NCBI GenBank assembly: GCA_041688015.1
Contig: JBDNIY010000008.1
Span: 25,496 to 89,495, forward strand
Direction: 5' to 3'
Source of the DNA: Parvibaculum sp041688015
GTDB taxonomy: Bacteria > Pseudomonadota > Alphaproteobacteria > Parvibaculales > Parvibaculaceae
DNA length: 64,000 nt
How positions within the stretch are numbered: position 1 is the stretch's first letter; every line of letters starts with the position of its first letter. The notes beneath the pieces are model-generated. The model did no database searches. It saw nothing but the letters and a program-made list of their open reading frames with translations, and was not told the origin of the DNA. Below are positions 37,013 to 45,162 of the stretch, one piece after another. A program made the translations under genes and the position numbers.

Positions 37013-37558
37013 TCAATCGCCAAACTTGGGAAACCGCGAGGCAATGTCATCGCCGGTGAAGTTTCCAACCCAGCCATCAGCAGACGTAAAAATACGGATG
37101 GCACAGAAATGGGGGCGAGCGCCGGTGTCAAACCAATGCGTGATACCAGCGGGCACACTCAACAGGTCATTGCGCTCGCAAATGACGCGGTAAACCTTGC
37201 CGCCTTTGCGCAGATAAAACGCGCCTGCGCCTTCAACGAAAAAACGCACTTCGTCTTCAGCGTGCGTGTGCTCGGCCAAAAATTTCTGACGCATGGCAAC
37301 ACGGTCAGGATGGTCGGGCTTGACGCGCACGACATCAACCGTCTGATAGCCGCCCTCGCGCATCAGTCTTTGCACCTCGGTGTCATAGGCGGCGAGCACA
37401 GCGGCCTGATCGGCATCGTCTGAAAGCTCAACGGCGGCCTGCCAGCGTTCAAACATGACGTCGATGTCAGATAGCGTCGTGGCAATTTCGATGCCATCGG
37501 TTGTGTCTATAAGCGTGACGGTCGGGTCGGTGTCTGGATAAACAGTTAGTTGCGTCAT
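37013..37558 (-). CDS. mtnD: Acireductone dioxygenase
   Basis: This cupin enzyme oxidises acireductone to the 2-oxo acid precursor of methionine (Fe form) or to CO and methylthiopropionate (Ni form). The metal-binding cupin motif is HTHAEDEVRFFVEG (two His and one Glu, about residues 95-108) and the fourth ligand is the His of GITHWFDTG. A conserved YQTVDVVRVKPDHPDR precedes them. The length of 181 is typical. Its start overlaps the mtnB stop by 4 nt (ATGA). Confidence 0.94.
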   Translation of the reverse strand: MTQLTVYPDTDPTVTLIDTTDGIEIATTLSDIDVMFERWQAAVELSDDADQAAVLAAYDTEVQRLMREGGYQTVDVVRVKPDHPDRVAMRQKFLAEHTHAEDEVRFFVEGAGAFYLRKGGKVYRVICERNDLLSVPAGITHWFDTGARPHFCAIRIFTSADGWVGNFTGDDIASRFPKFGD

Positions 37559-38202
37559 CGCGCGCCCTCCTGATGAAGTTCGGCGGTCAAAAGAAAATCA
37601 AAGGCTTCCATATGGCGCAACGTCTCCTTGACGTTGGCACCCCACACATAAAGACCGTGACCAGCAATCAGATAGCCCGGCGCGTGAACGCCTTGCCCAA
37701 GACGTGTCTCAACCAGAGCGGCCAAACGGTCGGTGTCCTGGTCATTGGGCACGATCAATATATCGAGCACAGTCTCATGAGTGGTGACGCCTGAAAAGGC
37801 CTTGAGCAATTCCCAGCCTTTAAGCCGCAACACGCCTGCGGCCTCATGGCGGCGCGACAGCACGGTGGCAGGCAGCGAATGGATATGGGCAATCGCACCG
37901 ACGCAGGGCTCACCGGCATAACGTGCAAGGTGCAGCGGGGCCTCGGCGGAGGCACGCGGATGCGGCGCGCCGTCGATTTCGGCGGCAATCACTTCAGCTT
38001 GCGTGAGGTGAACCTTATCGGCCCCGGTGGCGGTCACGGCAGCAAACCGCTCGTCTATCCGCACCGAAAAATTGCCGCTGGTGGCGGGCACCCAATGGCG
38101 CGACCCAGCAAAATGCGCCATGGCCATCACGCCTTGCGCCGCCTCGCTGAGCGAAAGGGGGAGGGATTTTTTGATGTCTGAAATTTTTTTGATGTCAGGC
38201 AT
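37555..38202 (-). CDS. mtnB: Methylthioribulose-1-phosphate dehydratase
   Basis: A class-II-aldolase-fold dehydratase acting just before mtnC and mtnD in methionine salvage. WVPATSGNFSVRI and the Zn-binding HIHSLPATVLSRRH (His-x-His) are present, followed by GYLIAGHGLYVWG with a further His. The ATG at 38202 gives the usual ~215 residues; the frame is open to 38289. It is the first gene of an overlapping mtnB-mtnD-mtnC operon. The upstream steps (mtnN/mtnK/mtnA) are not in this window. Confidence 0.92.
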   Translation of the reverse strand: MPDIKKISDIKKSLPLSLSEAAQGVMAMAHFAGSRHWVPATSGNFSVRIDERFAAVTATGADKVHLTQAEVIAAEIDGAPHPRASAEAPLHLARYAGEPCVGAIAHIHSLPATVLSRRHEAAGVLRLKGWELLKAFSGVTTHETVLDILIVPNDQDTDRLAALVETRLGQGVHAPGYLIAGHGLYVWGANVKETLRHMEAFDFLLTAELHQEGAR

Positions 38203-38388
38203 GGGGCGTCTCGCTCGATCAGGCCGTCCGAAAAACAGGCTTAGGAAGGGATGATGGGCTCTATTTAAGCCCTTCACCGCAAACATCAATTCATCGTTTT
38301 CCTACCAAACCTGCCTGTGGTTCACCAAGAGCCAAGGCCGGGACCAACGACACACGCAATACGCGTAATTTCAATTCTATAACTCTCG

Positions 38389-38430
38389 TTATGGTTGCAT
38401 TAACAGTTCACTGTGTAATTATGGTTGCAT
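38389..38430 (+). repeat. Repeated TTATGGTTGCAT at the regulator start
   Basis: TTATGGTTGCAT occurs at 38389-38400 and 38419-38430, a 30-bp step. The second copy's final AT is the first two bases of the start codon at 38429. A repeat ending on the start codon could act as an autoregulatory operator for the MarR-like protein. Confidence 0.5.
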
Positions 38431-39004
38431 GACCCAAAGATTCGAAATGCTCTCACGAGCTGCCTCCGCCTCCTCTCCGGCCAATGGACCGGACGGGAAC
38501 GATACACATTTTGATGAGCGCCAGATCAGCCCGCCGCCGGTGGATCGCCCGATCTGGGGCGCACGGCAAGGCGGCGCGCGGCCCGCCATCCCGATCTCGG
38601 TTCCACAGACCCCATCACCCGAGCAATTGGCGCAGACCCGCCGCTGGGCAAAGCTGTTGCTCGACACTTACTCAGCCCGCAACAAATTCTTCCCCGGCGG
38701 TCTTTTTGCTGATCCCGTCTGGGACATGCTGCTGGATTTGATGCATGCCCAACTCAACGCAAAGCAGATTTCAGTCTCAAGCCTCTGCATCGCAGGCCGC
38801 GTACCCGCCACCACGGCACTGCGCCGCATCGGCGATCTGGTGGCGGCTGGTCTTGCCACCCGCGTCAAGGACCCGACCGATGGACGACGGGTCTTCATCG
38901 AACTCACGCCAGAAGGTTATGCCAGCATGGCGAATTATCTCGCCCATATGCATGACGCCGTCTGCGCGCTGGCCGACGACTGCAAAGATTTGAGCAAGCG
39001 CTAA
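38429..39004 (+). CDS. MarR-like winged-helix regulator
   Basis: A 191-residue protein with a ~75-residue low-complexity N-terminal arm (Pro/Ser/Gly-rich) followed by a winged-helix domain: the recognition-helix region VSSLCIAGRVPATTALRRIGDLVAAG and the wing RVKDPTDGRRVFIELTPEGYASM. This is a MarR/PadR-like DNA-binding fold. It is followed by a nitronate monooxygenase on the same strand after 100 nt, a possible target. The ligand is unknown. Confidence 0.72.
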   Translation: MTQRFEMLSRAASASSPANGPDGNDTHFDERQISPPPVDRPIWGARQGGARPAIPISVPQTPSPEQLAQTRRWAKLLLDTYSARNKFFPGGLFADPVWDMLLDLMHAQLNAKQISVSSLCIAGRVPATTALRRIGDLVAAGLATRVKDPTDGRRVFIELTPEGYASMANYLAHMHDAVCALADDCKDLSKR

Positions 39005-39104
39005 ACGATCTACGCTCTGACCGATTTTGCGCGCTTGCTGCGCATCCGTTTGTATTTGCCGAGACATCAACTTACGATCAGGGCCTTCGATAGAGGGCTC
39101 ACAC

Positions 39105-40103
39105 ATGACATTCAACACAAAACTTATGGACCGGCTCGGCCTTAAATTGCCGATTATTCTGGCTCCAATGGGTGGCGTTGCCGGGCCCGAGCTTGCGGCG
39201 GCCATCAGCAATGCGGGCGGACTGGGGTTGCTGCCCATCTGGCCCATGGCAGGCGATCAGGCTGCGCATGAGTTGGACGTATTAGGCCGAGCGACGAACG
39301 CGCCCTTTGGCGTCAATCTTAATGTTGCCTTTGGCCCTGAGGCGCATATCGAGCTGGCGTTAGCACAATCGGTTTCCGTCATGCATTTTTTCTGGGGTGA
39401 CGCCGCGCCGTTCATCGCAAGAGCCAAATCTGGCGGCGCGAAGGTCATGGTCACAGTCGGAAGCAGTGCAGACGCGCGGCGCGCGCGCGACGCCGGTGCA
39501 GACGTGCTTGTGGCGCAAGGCCTAGAGGCAGGCGGGCATGTTTGGGGCCAGATCGGGCTTCATGCGCTTGTTCCCACAGTCGTCGATGCCAGTGGCGGGT
39601 TGCCCGTCGTTGCCGCCGGTGGCATTGCTGACGGCCGAAGCCTAGCGTCAGCCTTCATGCTAGGCGCGAGCGGCGCAATGGTCGGCACAGCCCTCATCGT
39701 CTCCGACGAAGCCGATGCCCACGCAGCATATAAAGCGGCGATTTTGAAAGCGTCGGACTCCGATACAGCCTATGGCACAGTGTTCGATGTCGGCTGGCCT
39801 GACGCCCCCCACCGTGTCTTGCGCAATTCAACGATCGACGCATGGGAGCAGGCAGGATCGCTGCCAAGCGGTAAGCGGCCGGGCGAAGACAACATCATGG
39901 GGCACGCGGCCAAGCTCCCGATTGCTCGCTACAGTGTCATGCCACCCAACCGAGATGTTGAAGGCGATATTGAATCGATGGCGATGTATGCCGGTCAAGG
40001 TGCTGGCCTCGTCAACAAAACCGGCCCTGCAGCAGCCATTATCTCAAAGCTCGTTGAGGACGCTGAAGCGCTACTGCGGCAGGGGCCAGACGCCATAAGG
40101 TAA
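39105..40103 (+). CDS. Nitronate monooxygenase family flavoenzyme
   Basis: A 332-residue FMN-dependent TIM-barrel enzyme of the 2-nitropropane dioxygenase/NMO group, which oxidises toxic nitronates. LPIILAPMGGVAGPELAAAISNAGG (N-terminal FMN region), VAQGLEAGGHVWGQ (catalytic-region His) and VVAAGGIADGRSLASAFMLGASGAMVGTA (phosphate loop) are all typical. The ATG at 39105 is used. A homologue lies at 52766-54235. It probably belongs to the transcription unit of the MarR-like gene. Confidence 0.87.
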   Translation: MTFNTKLMDRLGLKLPIILAPMGGVAGPELAAAISNAGGLGLLPIWPMAGDQAAHELDVLGRATNAPFGVNLNVAFGPEAHIELALAQSVSVMHFFWGDAAPFIARAKSGGAKVMVTVGSSADARRARDAGADVLVAQGLEAGGHVWGQIGLHALVPTVVDASGGLPVVAAGGIADGRSLASAFMLGASGAMVGTALIVSDEADAHAAYKAAILKASDSDTAYGTVFDVGWPDAPHRVLRNSTIDAWEQAGSLPSGKRPGEDNIMGHAAKLPIARYSVMPPNRDVEGDIESMAMYAGQGAGLVNKTGPAAAIISKLVEDAEALLRQGPDAIR

Positions 40104-40153
40104 TATGCGACCAAACCATCAAAGCCACGGCACGTTACTAGACTGGCTGAGCT

Positions 40154-40441
40154 TCAAAGCGCAAACCCTTCCTCCACCAAATCTAGGTATTCTGTGTGCT
40201 TCTTGATGTAGGCCGCAAAGAACGAACAGGTTGGTTTGACCTTAAGGCCACGCGCGCGCACCTGATCAAGCGTATTCTTGACAAGGTGCGAGCCGACGCC
40301 CTTGCCGCCCAATGCCTCTGGCACGACGGTATGATAAAATTCAATGCCGCCGGGAATCATACGATATTGAGCAAAGGCTGTGATGCCTTCAACCACAAGC
40401 TCAAACTGGTGCCGCTCGGGCACATCGCGTGCGTCATCCAT
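40154..40441 (-). CDS. Small GNAT acetyltransferase (YjdJ-like)
   Basis: A 95-residue single-domain Gcn5-related N-acetyltransferase of the small YjdJ/Gtn type. The acetyl-CoA loop is PEALGGKGVGSHLVKNTLDQVRARGLKV and the C-terminal CSFFAAYIKKHTEYLDLVEE matches the family's YxxKHPEY element. Substrate unknown. It lies 33 nt upstream of nothing on its own strand except LldD's 3' end behind it, so it may be part of an lldD transcript. Confidence 0.82.
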   Translation of the reverse strand: MDDARDVPERHQFELVVEGITAFAQYRMIPGGIEFYHTVVPEALGGKGVGSHLVKNTLDQVRARGLKVKPTCSFFAAYIKKHTEYLDLVEEGFAL

Positions 40442-40474
40442 TCAAAATTTCCTTATTGGTTAAGCCCAAGCCCA

Positions 40475-41659
40475 TCACTCGTCACGCACCAGCATATGGT
40501 CACCGGCCTCGCGGATATCCGTGCAGCCCGTCAGCATCATCGCCACCCGAAGTTCGCCACGCAGCGTATTCAACATGTCCATGACGCCTGCCTCGCCGCC
40601 ACCCGCCAACGCATAGGCCCAGGCGCGCCCGACCAGAACGCCCTTTGCCCCCATCGCCATCGCCTTCAAGACGTCGAGGCCTGAGCGCACGCCGCCATCC
40701 ATCAATACCGTCATGCGCGAGCCAACCGCTTCCACGATGGGCGGCAAGGCGGCGACGCCTGACAGCACGCCGTCAAGCTGGCGCCCACCGTGATTGGAAA
40801 TGATGACCCCGTCGGCCCCGACATCGGCGGCACGGCGCGCGTCTTCAGGGTCAAGAATACCTTTGATGACGATGGGCCCGTCCCAGCGCTCGCGGATCCA
40901 AGCAAAATCATCCCAATTGACGGAAGGATCGAAATTTTTGCCAATCCACATGGCAAAATCATTGGTGCCTTTGGCGTTGGGCATGGCGTCCACGATATTG
41001 CCAAAGGTCTGCGGGCCGCCGTTGAGCATCACGTCCCAAATCCAGCGGGGGTGGCTAGCCGCGTTGAGAGCGCGCTTCATCTTGTCGAGCGGCGTCAGAT
41101 CGCCCGATAGGCCCGAACGCACATCGCGGTAGCGCGCGCCGGGCGTCGGCAGATCGACGGTGAAGACCAGCACGCGCGCGCCGGAGTCTTTCGCGCGTTG
41201 CAGGAGCTTTTCCATATAGTCACGGTTTTTGATCATATAAAGCTGAAACCAGAACGGCTTTTCGCGCGCCGCGCGCACTTCCTCGATCGAGCAGATGCTA
41301 ACCGTCGATAGCGTGAAGGGCACATCTATCTTTTCAGCGGCGCGCGCCGCTTGCACTTCACCACGGCGCGCATAAAGCCCGGCCATGCCAACCGGCGCAA
41401 GAATGACAGGCATCGACATGGTCTCGCCTAGAATCTCGGTCGAGAGAGAAAGCTGCGACACATCGTTGAGAATGCGTTGGCGAAGCGCGATGCGCTCAAG
41501 GTCCTCGACATTGCGCTTGAGCGTCGATTCCGCATAGGACCCGCCATCGATGTAGTCAAACATCATGCGCGGCAAGCGGCTCTGCGCCTTCGCTCGCCAA
41601 TCGGATACAGAAGCTGGTCTGGTCACGTCTCGTCCCCGTCTTTTGCCTGTTTCTGTCAA
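40475..41659 (-). CDS. lldD: L-lactate dehydrogenase / alpha-hydroxy-acid oxidase (LldD)
   Basis: A 394-residue FMN enzyme oxidising L-lactate or a related 2-hydroxy acid. The active-site His and binding Arg are in SNHGGRQLDGV, the FMN-phosphate Arg/Gly loop in VLMDGGVRSGLDVLKAMAMGAKGVLVGRAW, and LPRMMFDYIDGGSYAESTL and PVILAPVGMAGLYARRGE are the N-terminal landmarks. It is probably linked to the respiratory chain. The MctP-like permease five kb away could supply the substrate, but the two are not in one operon. Confidence 0.9.
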   Translation of the reverse strand: MTETGKRRGRDVTRPASVSDWRAKAQSRLPRMMFDYIDGGSYAESTLKRNVEDLERIALRQRILNDVSQLSLSTEILGETMSMPVILAPVGMAGLYARRGEVQAARAAEKIDVPFTLSTVSICSIEEVRAAREKPFWFQLYMIKNRDYMEKLLQRAKDSGARVLVFTVDLPTPGARYRDVRSGLSGDLTPLDKMKRALNAASHPRWIWDVMLNGGPQTFGNIVDAMPNAKGTNDFAMWIGKNFDPSVNWDDFAWIRERWDGPIVIKGILDPEDARRAADVGADGVIISNHGGRQLDGVLSGVAALPPIVEAVGSRMTVLMDGGVRSGLDVLKAMAMGAKGVLVGRAWAYALAGGGEAGVMDMLNTLRGELRVAMMLTGCTDIREAGDHMLVRDE

Positions 41660-41698
41660 TATAGGGCAGTTGAGAGGCCGCGACGAGGGCTGACTGGC

Positions 41699-42430
41699 TC
41701 ATTGAAAATTGAATGGAATTTCGAAAAAGAGATCGTCCTGCGTCAGCTCCGGCGGCGGCACGGGAAAGGGCGCAGCGCGCGCCAGCGTCTTGCGTGCCAG
41801 AGCCTCAAACGCAGCGTCACCGTCGGCATGCAGAACCTCGACGGACACGAGAGCCCCCGTCGACGAAACGCTGAACCGCACATCGACGCTGCCTTTACGA
41901 TGAAGCCCGACGGGCTTGGCCTCGGCAATTTTCTTCCAGACAAGACGGCCATAGGCAGCGCGACCCTGCGCCCGGGTTGCGAGCGCCGCGCTTGAAAGAG
42001 CGGCAACACCATTGGCCTGTGAAACGGAGGGCGCGGGTGGCGCAGCCTCCACAACTTGTTTGGCCGATGCGGGCTTTTGAACGATCACGGCATGTTTCTT
42101 CCGTACCGGACGAGGCCGCGGCGGCGGCGTCTTGATGACAATTTTTTTTGGCTCTGGCGGCACGACAAATTGAAGAGGTGCCTCAACCTCCGGCTTTGGC
42201 TTTTGCGGCGCGGCGACAAGCGCGATGGAAATTACATGCGTGTTTTCATCCGTGCCGATGCGCGGGGTCGAACGGACATGGAGAAAGGCGAACGCCAGAG
42301 CCGCATGGGCGGCAAGGCTCACCATCAGCATCACCCACAAGAGTCGATGAGACGCCGGCAGACGAGGCGGCAAAAATGCCGCCTCGTCTTCACCCGACAT
42401 CGCAACGCTCGCGGTGTGCCTATTCATCAT
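41699..42430 (-). CDS. TonB-family energy transducer
   Basis: A 243-residue TonB-like protein: a cytoplasmic tail, one transmembrane helix (about 29-50), a Pro/Lys-rich periplasmic span (PPPRPRPVRKKHAVIV), and a C-terminal TonB domain (about 160-243) with GRLVWKKIAEAKPVGLHRKGSVDVRFSVSSTG-type sequence. Its start codon overlaps the copper receptor's stop by 1 nt (TGATG), so translation is coupled and it is likely the dedicated energiser for that receptor. ExbB and ExbD are not encoded nearby. Confidence 0.88.
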   Translation of the reverse strand: MMNRHTASVAMSGEDEAAFLPPRLPASHRLLWVMLMVSLAAHAALAFAFLHVRSTPRIGTDENTHVISIALVAAPQKPKPEVEAPLQFVVPPEPKKIVIKTPPPRPRPVRKKHAVIVQKPASAKQVVEAAPPAPSVSQANGVAALSSAALATRAQGRAAYGRLVWKKIAEAKPVGLHRKGSVDVRFSVSSTGALVSVEVLHADGDAAFEALARKTLARAAPFPVPPPELTQDDLFFEIPFNFQ

Positions 42431-44577
42431 CAGAGGCTCAACGTGAGACCCAGATTGATCGAACGGCCTTCGCCGGGGATCGGACGCAAGATGCCCGTCG
42501 CCTTGTAGTCACCCAGCGACATGCCGCCGAGCGGCGCGTCATAAGCCTTGTCGAACAGATTATCGACCCCGACATCGATCCGCACATGTTGCCATGTGTA
42601 GGACGTTCCCAGATTGACCAACAGGTATGAGGGCGTCACGGGTTCACTGCGAAGAGAATCCACAACCGACTTGCGCGCCACACCCTGCAACTGGATGTGC
42701 CCCGTCCAATCCTCATAGGCTTCTTCCAGCGTCACCGAGGCGTTGATCGGCATCATGTGATAGAGGTCGCCGCCGGTTGTGAGATCACGTCCGCGCACAT
42801 AGCCAAGCGTGCCCATGAGCGTGCCTTCGCCATAGGTTGTGCTGTTCCACACACGGGCCTTGCCGGACAGATTGAGCCCGTAAAGCTCGGCATTGTGATT
42901 GACGAACTGAAGCTGGGAGAAGCTGCCGAGCGTGCCGATTTTCTGGACGTTGATGTAATCGGAAACATAGGTGTAATACGGCGTCAGCTTAATGCCCCAG
43001 ACGCCATCGGCGTCATGAAAACCAGCCGTGGCGCTCACCGTATTGGCCACTTCGGAATCAAGATCGAGATTGCCGACATAGCCGTTGCCGTCACCGAACC
43101 ATCCGATCATGCGGCTCGCCATCGAGCCACGGCCCCATGCGTAAAGCTCATAGAGATTGGGCGCACGCGACTTGCGCGCGAAGCCGAACTCGAAGGCCGA
43201 TGTATTATTGGCTTCATATTTGGCAATTGCCGTCAGGTCAAAATTGACGAAGCTGCGCTGATGGTCTGCCGCATTGAAGGCGGTGGCCGCCGCATTATCA
43301 GCCGCGCACATCATGCCGCAATTGTAGGATTGGACATCGCCGGTATTCATCCAGACCGTGTCGTTGCGAACACCCAGCTCACTCGTCCAGCTGTCGGACC
43401 AGCGTGCATCCCACTCGACAAATGTACCAAGCCGGTCGCGCTTGCCGCCATTGATGTTGACGTAAGTATCCGGGCTCATCATGGGGCTGCCAGTGACAGG
43501 CGGCCACCAATCGTCGAGGCGCAGAATGTTGAACTCATTGCCAACCCGCAGCACATCGCCGCCGCCCAGATCAAAGGAGGCCTTGAACGAATAGCCACCC
43601 GAATCCGACTTCGTATTCATCGGCATTTGGCCTCCCTTGTCGGGAAGCATGTTCATCTCGTGATTGACGTTCTGCCAGAAGGCGCGGCCCTCGAACTGGC
43701 CCCAGTCGTAAGTGCCTTCATAGCGACCATTGATGAACGTCGAACGATTGTCCGTCATGTCCATGTACTGGGTCGGGTAGGCCTCATAGGGAATATATTG
43801 CTGGCCGACCTGCAGGACGACCAGATGCTGGCCTTCGCGCGCGGCAAGCGTGACCGACTGGTTGAGCGACTTGTACTCGGTGGAAAGCACCTCGCCGTCA
43901 TTGCCGCCGCCGTCATAGTTGTCGGACCGCGCACCCGAGCCGGCGTAGGTGACGCTGACCTTGTCATTGGCAACCGTCGCCGATGCCGAACCGGAAAGCC
44001 CGTCGCCATTGCTGCGATAGAAGGTGGAGACCTTGGCCGCCTGAACGGTCACATCGCTGCTGTCGCCAAAGAGCGGCGCAGGTGTATTGACGCTAATCGT
44101 GCCTGCAATGCTGTCGCCACCCATGCTGACGGGCGTCAACCCCGCCATAACCGACGCCGTGCCCACGTTCGACGGGGCGATATAGGAGAGGGGCGAGTTC
44201 ATATGGTTGGGGCATGTGGACGTCATGACCATGCCGTCGATGACGACACGCACACGGTCATCAGCCAGACCGTTGATGACGGGCAGACTGGAAACACCAC
44301 CGGCCTTGTAGCTGGAGACACCGGCCATATCACCAAAGAGTGTTGCCGTATCATTGGTACGGGCAAGCGACTTCATGAGATCGGCCGACGACACACCTGA
44401 TTGCGTGAGGGGCTGATAGCCGAGATCGTCAAGCGAAACGACGGCGGGCGATTCAATATCAACGGGTGGCAGAGGCATCGCCTCGGCAGCATGTGCGCGC
44501 GCGGCAAAGAGCGTGAAAGGCACGGCCAGAAGTGCGCTGCCTGCCAACAGGCGGCGGCGAAAATGGGAGATAGACAT
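42430..44577 (-). CDS. oprC: TonB-dependent copper receptor (OprC/NosA-like)
   Basis: A 715-residue outer-membrane receptor. Signal peptide to HAAEA; plug with DLMKSLARTNDTATLFGDMAG and GGVSSLPVINGLADDRVRVVIDG. The plug contains TCPNHMNSPLSYI, with Cys122 and Met126 in the CxxxM spacing, and the barrel contains VNHEMNM with His306 and Met308 as HxM. These four positions correspond to the copper ligands known for Pseudomonas OprC. The ATG at 44577 is preceded by GAGGA; the frame is open to 44607. It lies between DUF2946 and tonB in one operon, which supports copper uptake. Confidence 0.88.
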   Translation of the reverse strand: MSISHFRRRLLAGSALLAVPFTLFAARAHAAEAMPLPPVDIESPAVVSLDDLGYQPLTQSGVSSADLMKSLARTNDTATLFGDMAGVSSYKAGGVSSLPVINGLADDRVRVVIDGMVMTSTCPNHMNSPLSYIAPSNVGTASVMAGLTPVSMGGDSIAGTISVNTPAPLFGDSSDVTVQAAKVSTFYRSNGDGLSGSASATVANDKVSVTYAGSGARSDNYDGGGNDGEVLSTEYKSLNQSVTLAAREGQHLVVLQVGQQYIPYEAYPTQYMDMTDNRSTFINGRYEGTYDWGQFEGRAFWQNVNHEMNMLPDKGGQMPMNTKSDSGGYSFKASFDLGGGDVLRVGNEFNILRLDDWWPPVTGSPMMSPDTYVNINGGKRDRLGTFVEWDARWSDSWTSELGVRNDTVWMNTGDVQSYNCGMMCAADNAAATAFNAADHQRSFVNFDLTAIAKYEANNTSAFEFGFARKSRAPNLYELYAWGRGSMASRMIGWFGDGNGYVGNLDLDSEVANTVSATAGFHDADGVWGIKLTPYYTYVSDYINVQKIGTLGSFSQLQFVNHNAELYGLNLSGKARVWNSTTYGEGTLMGTLGYVRGRDLTTGGDLYHMMPINASVTLEEAYEDWTGHIQLQGVARKSVVDSLRSEPVTPSYLLVNLGTSYTWQHVRIDVGVDNLFDKAYDAPLGGMSLGDYKATGILRPIPGEGRSINLGLTLSL

Positions 44578-44667
44578 GGAGTTGTCCTCTTTCTGAGAGA
44601 CTGACAAAGACGATGGCTCACACGCCGCCGATGGTGGCGGAGGCGAAGAAGCCAGAGGGCTTAAAGG

Positions 44668-45072
44668 TCAGGCAGTCAGAAAAGGAGGTGCGCGCGAGCG
44701 CTTGCGCTGGAAAATATCGCGAACGACAGGCGCATTGATGTCGCCCTCCTCAAGGAAGGCGACAAAGGTTGCCTCATAGAGCGCAATCGCGCCGCTAAAG
44801 GCGGGTGTTGAAAGATGGGCGGCCGCCGAATAGGGGCAAGGCGCAACGTGATGGGTCTTATTGTCGTCGCTATGGTCGCTGCCAGGCGCCGCGTTGAGCC
44901 GGACAAGCCCATTGCCCGTACAAATGACAAAGGGCACCCATTCGGCATCGGCTGTGTGGAACAGCGGCGCAGGCATCCAGCCAACCGGCAGGAAGGCGCG
45001 CAGCAGCATTGCCACAAGGGCAATATTTAGACCAGCCAGACGGATGTGTTTCCCAGCGCTTTTCATTGTCAT
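44668..45072 (-). CDS. DUF2946 protein, copper-receptor partner
   Basis: A 134-residue protein with an N-terminal hydrophobic segment (LAGLNIALVAMLLRAFLPVGWMPAPL), an ICTGNG stretch, and a His/Cys-containing region (KTHHVAPCPYSAAAH). This is the DUF2946 layout, typically encoded next to OprC-type receptors; the His/Cys residues could bind copper. No ribosome site precedes the ATG at 45072, but a 7-codon leader ORF ends on it (ATGA overlap). First gene of the copper module. Confidence 0.78.
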   Translation of the reverse strand: MTMKSAGKHIRLAGLNIALVAMLLRAFLPVGWMPAPLFHTADAEWVPFVICTGNGLVRLNAAPGSDHSDDNKTHHVAPCPYSAAAHLSTPAFSGAIALYEATFVAFLEEGDINAPVVRDIFQRKRSRAPPFLTA

Positions 45073-45082
45073 ACTGACAATG
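45064..45082. promoter_or_regulatory. Perfect palindrome over the DUF2946 start
   Basis: CATTGTCA (45064-45071), TAC, TGACAATG (45075-45082): perfect 8-bp arms with a 3-bp centre. It covers the start codon of DUF2946, so a bound repressor would block the operon start, or the RNA hairpin would mask translation. It does not match Fur, CueR or CsoR consensus by eye. Confidence 0.6.
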
Positions 45083-45092
45083 ATCGGTACAT
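45069..45092 (-). CDS. Putative 7-codon leader peptide of the copper operon
   Basis: An ATG at 45092 has GAGGGG five bases upstream, better than any site for the DUF2946 ATG, and encodes MYRSLSV before TGA at 45069-45071. That stop overlaps the DUF2946 ATG (ATGA). A leader of this kind could couple or tune expression. No copper-binding residues are present in it. The call rests only on the ribosome site and overlap. Confidence 0.4.
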   Translation of the reverse strand: MYRSLSV

Positions 45093-45162
45093 GAGCACCC
45101 CTCGGAGATCAAGCAACCGCGCCTGGGCGAAATGGCCGCATGGGGGACAAATTGCCGCCTAT

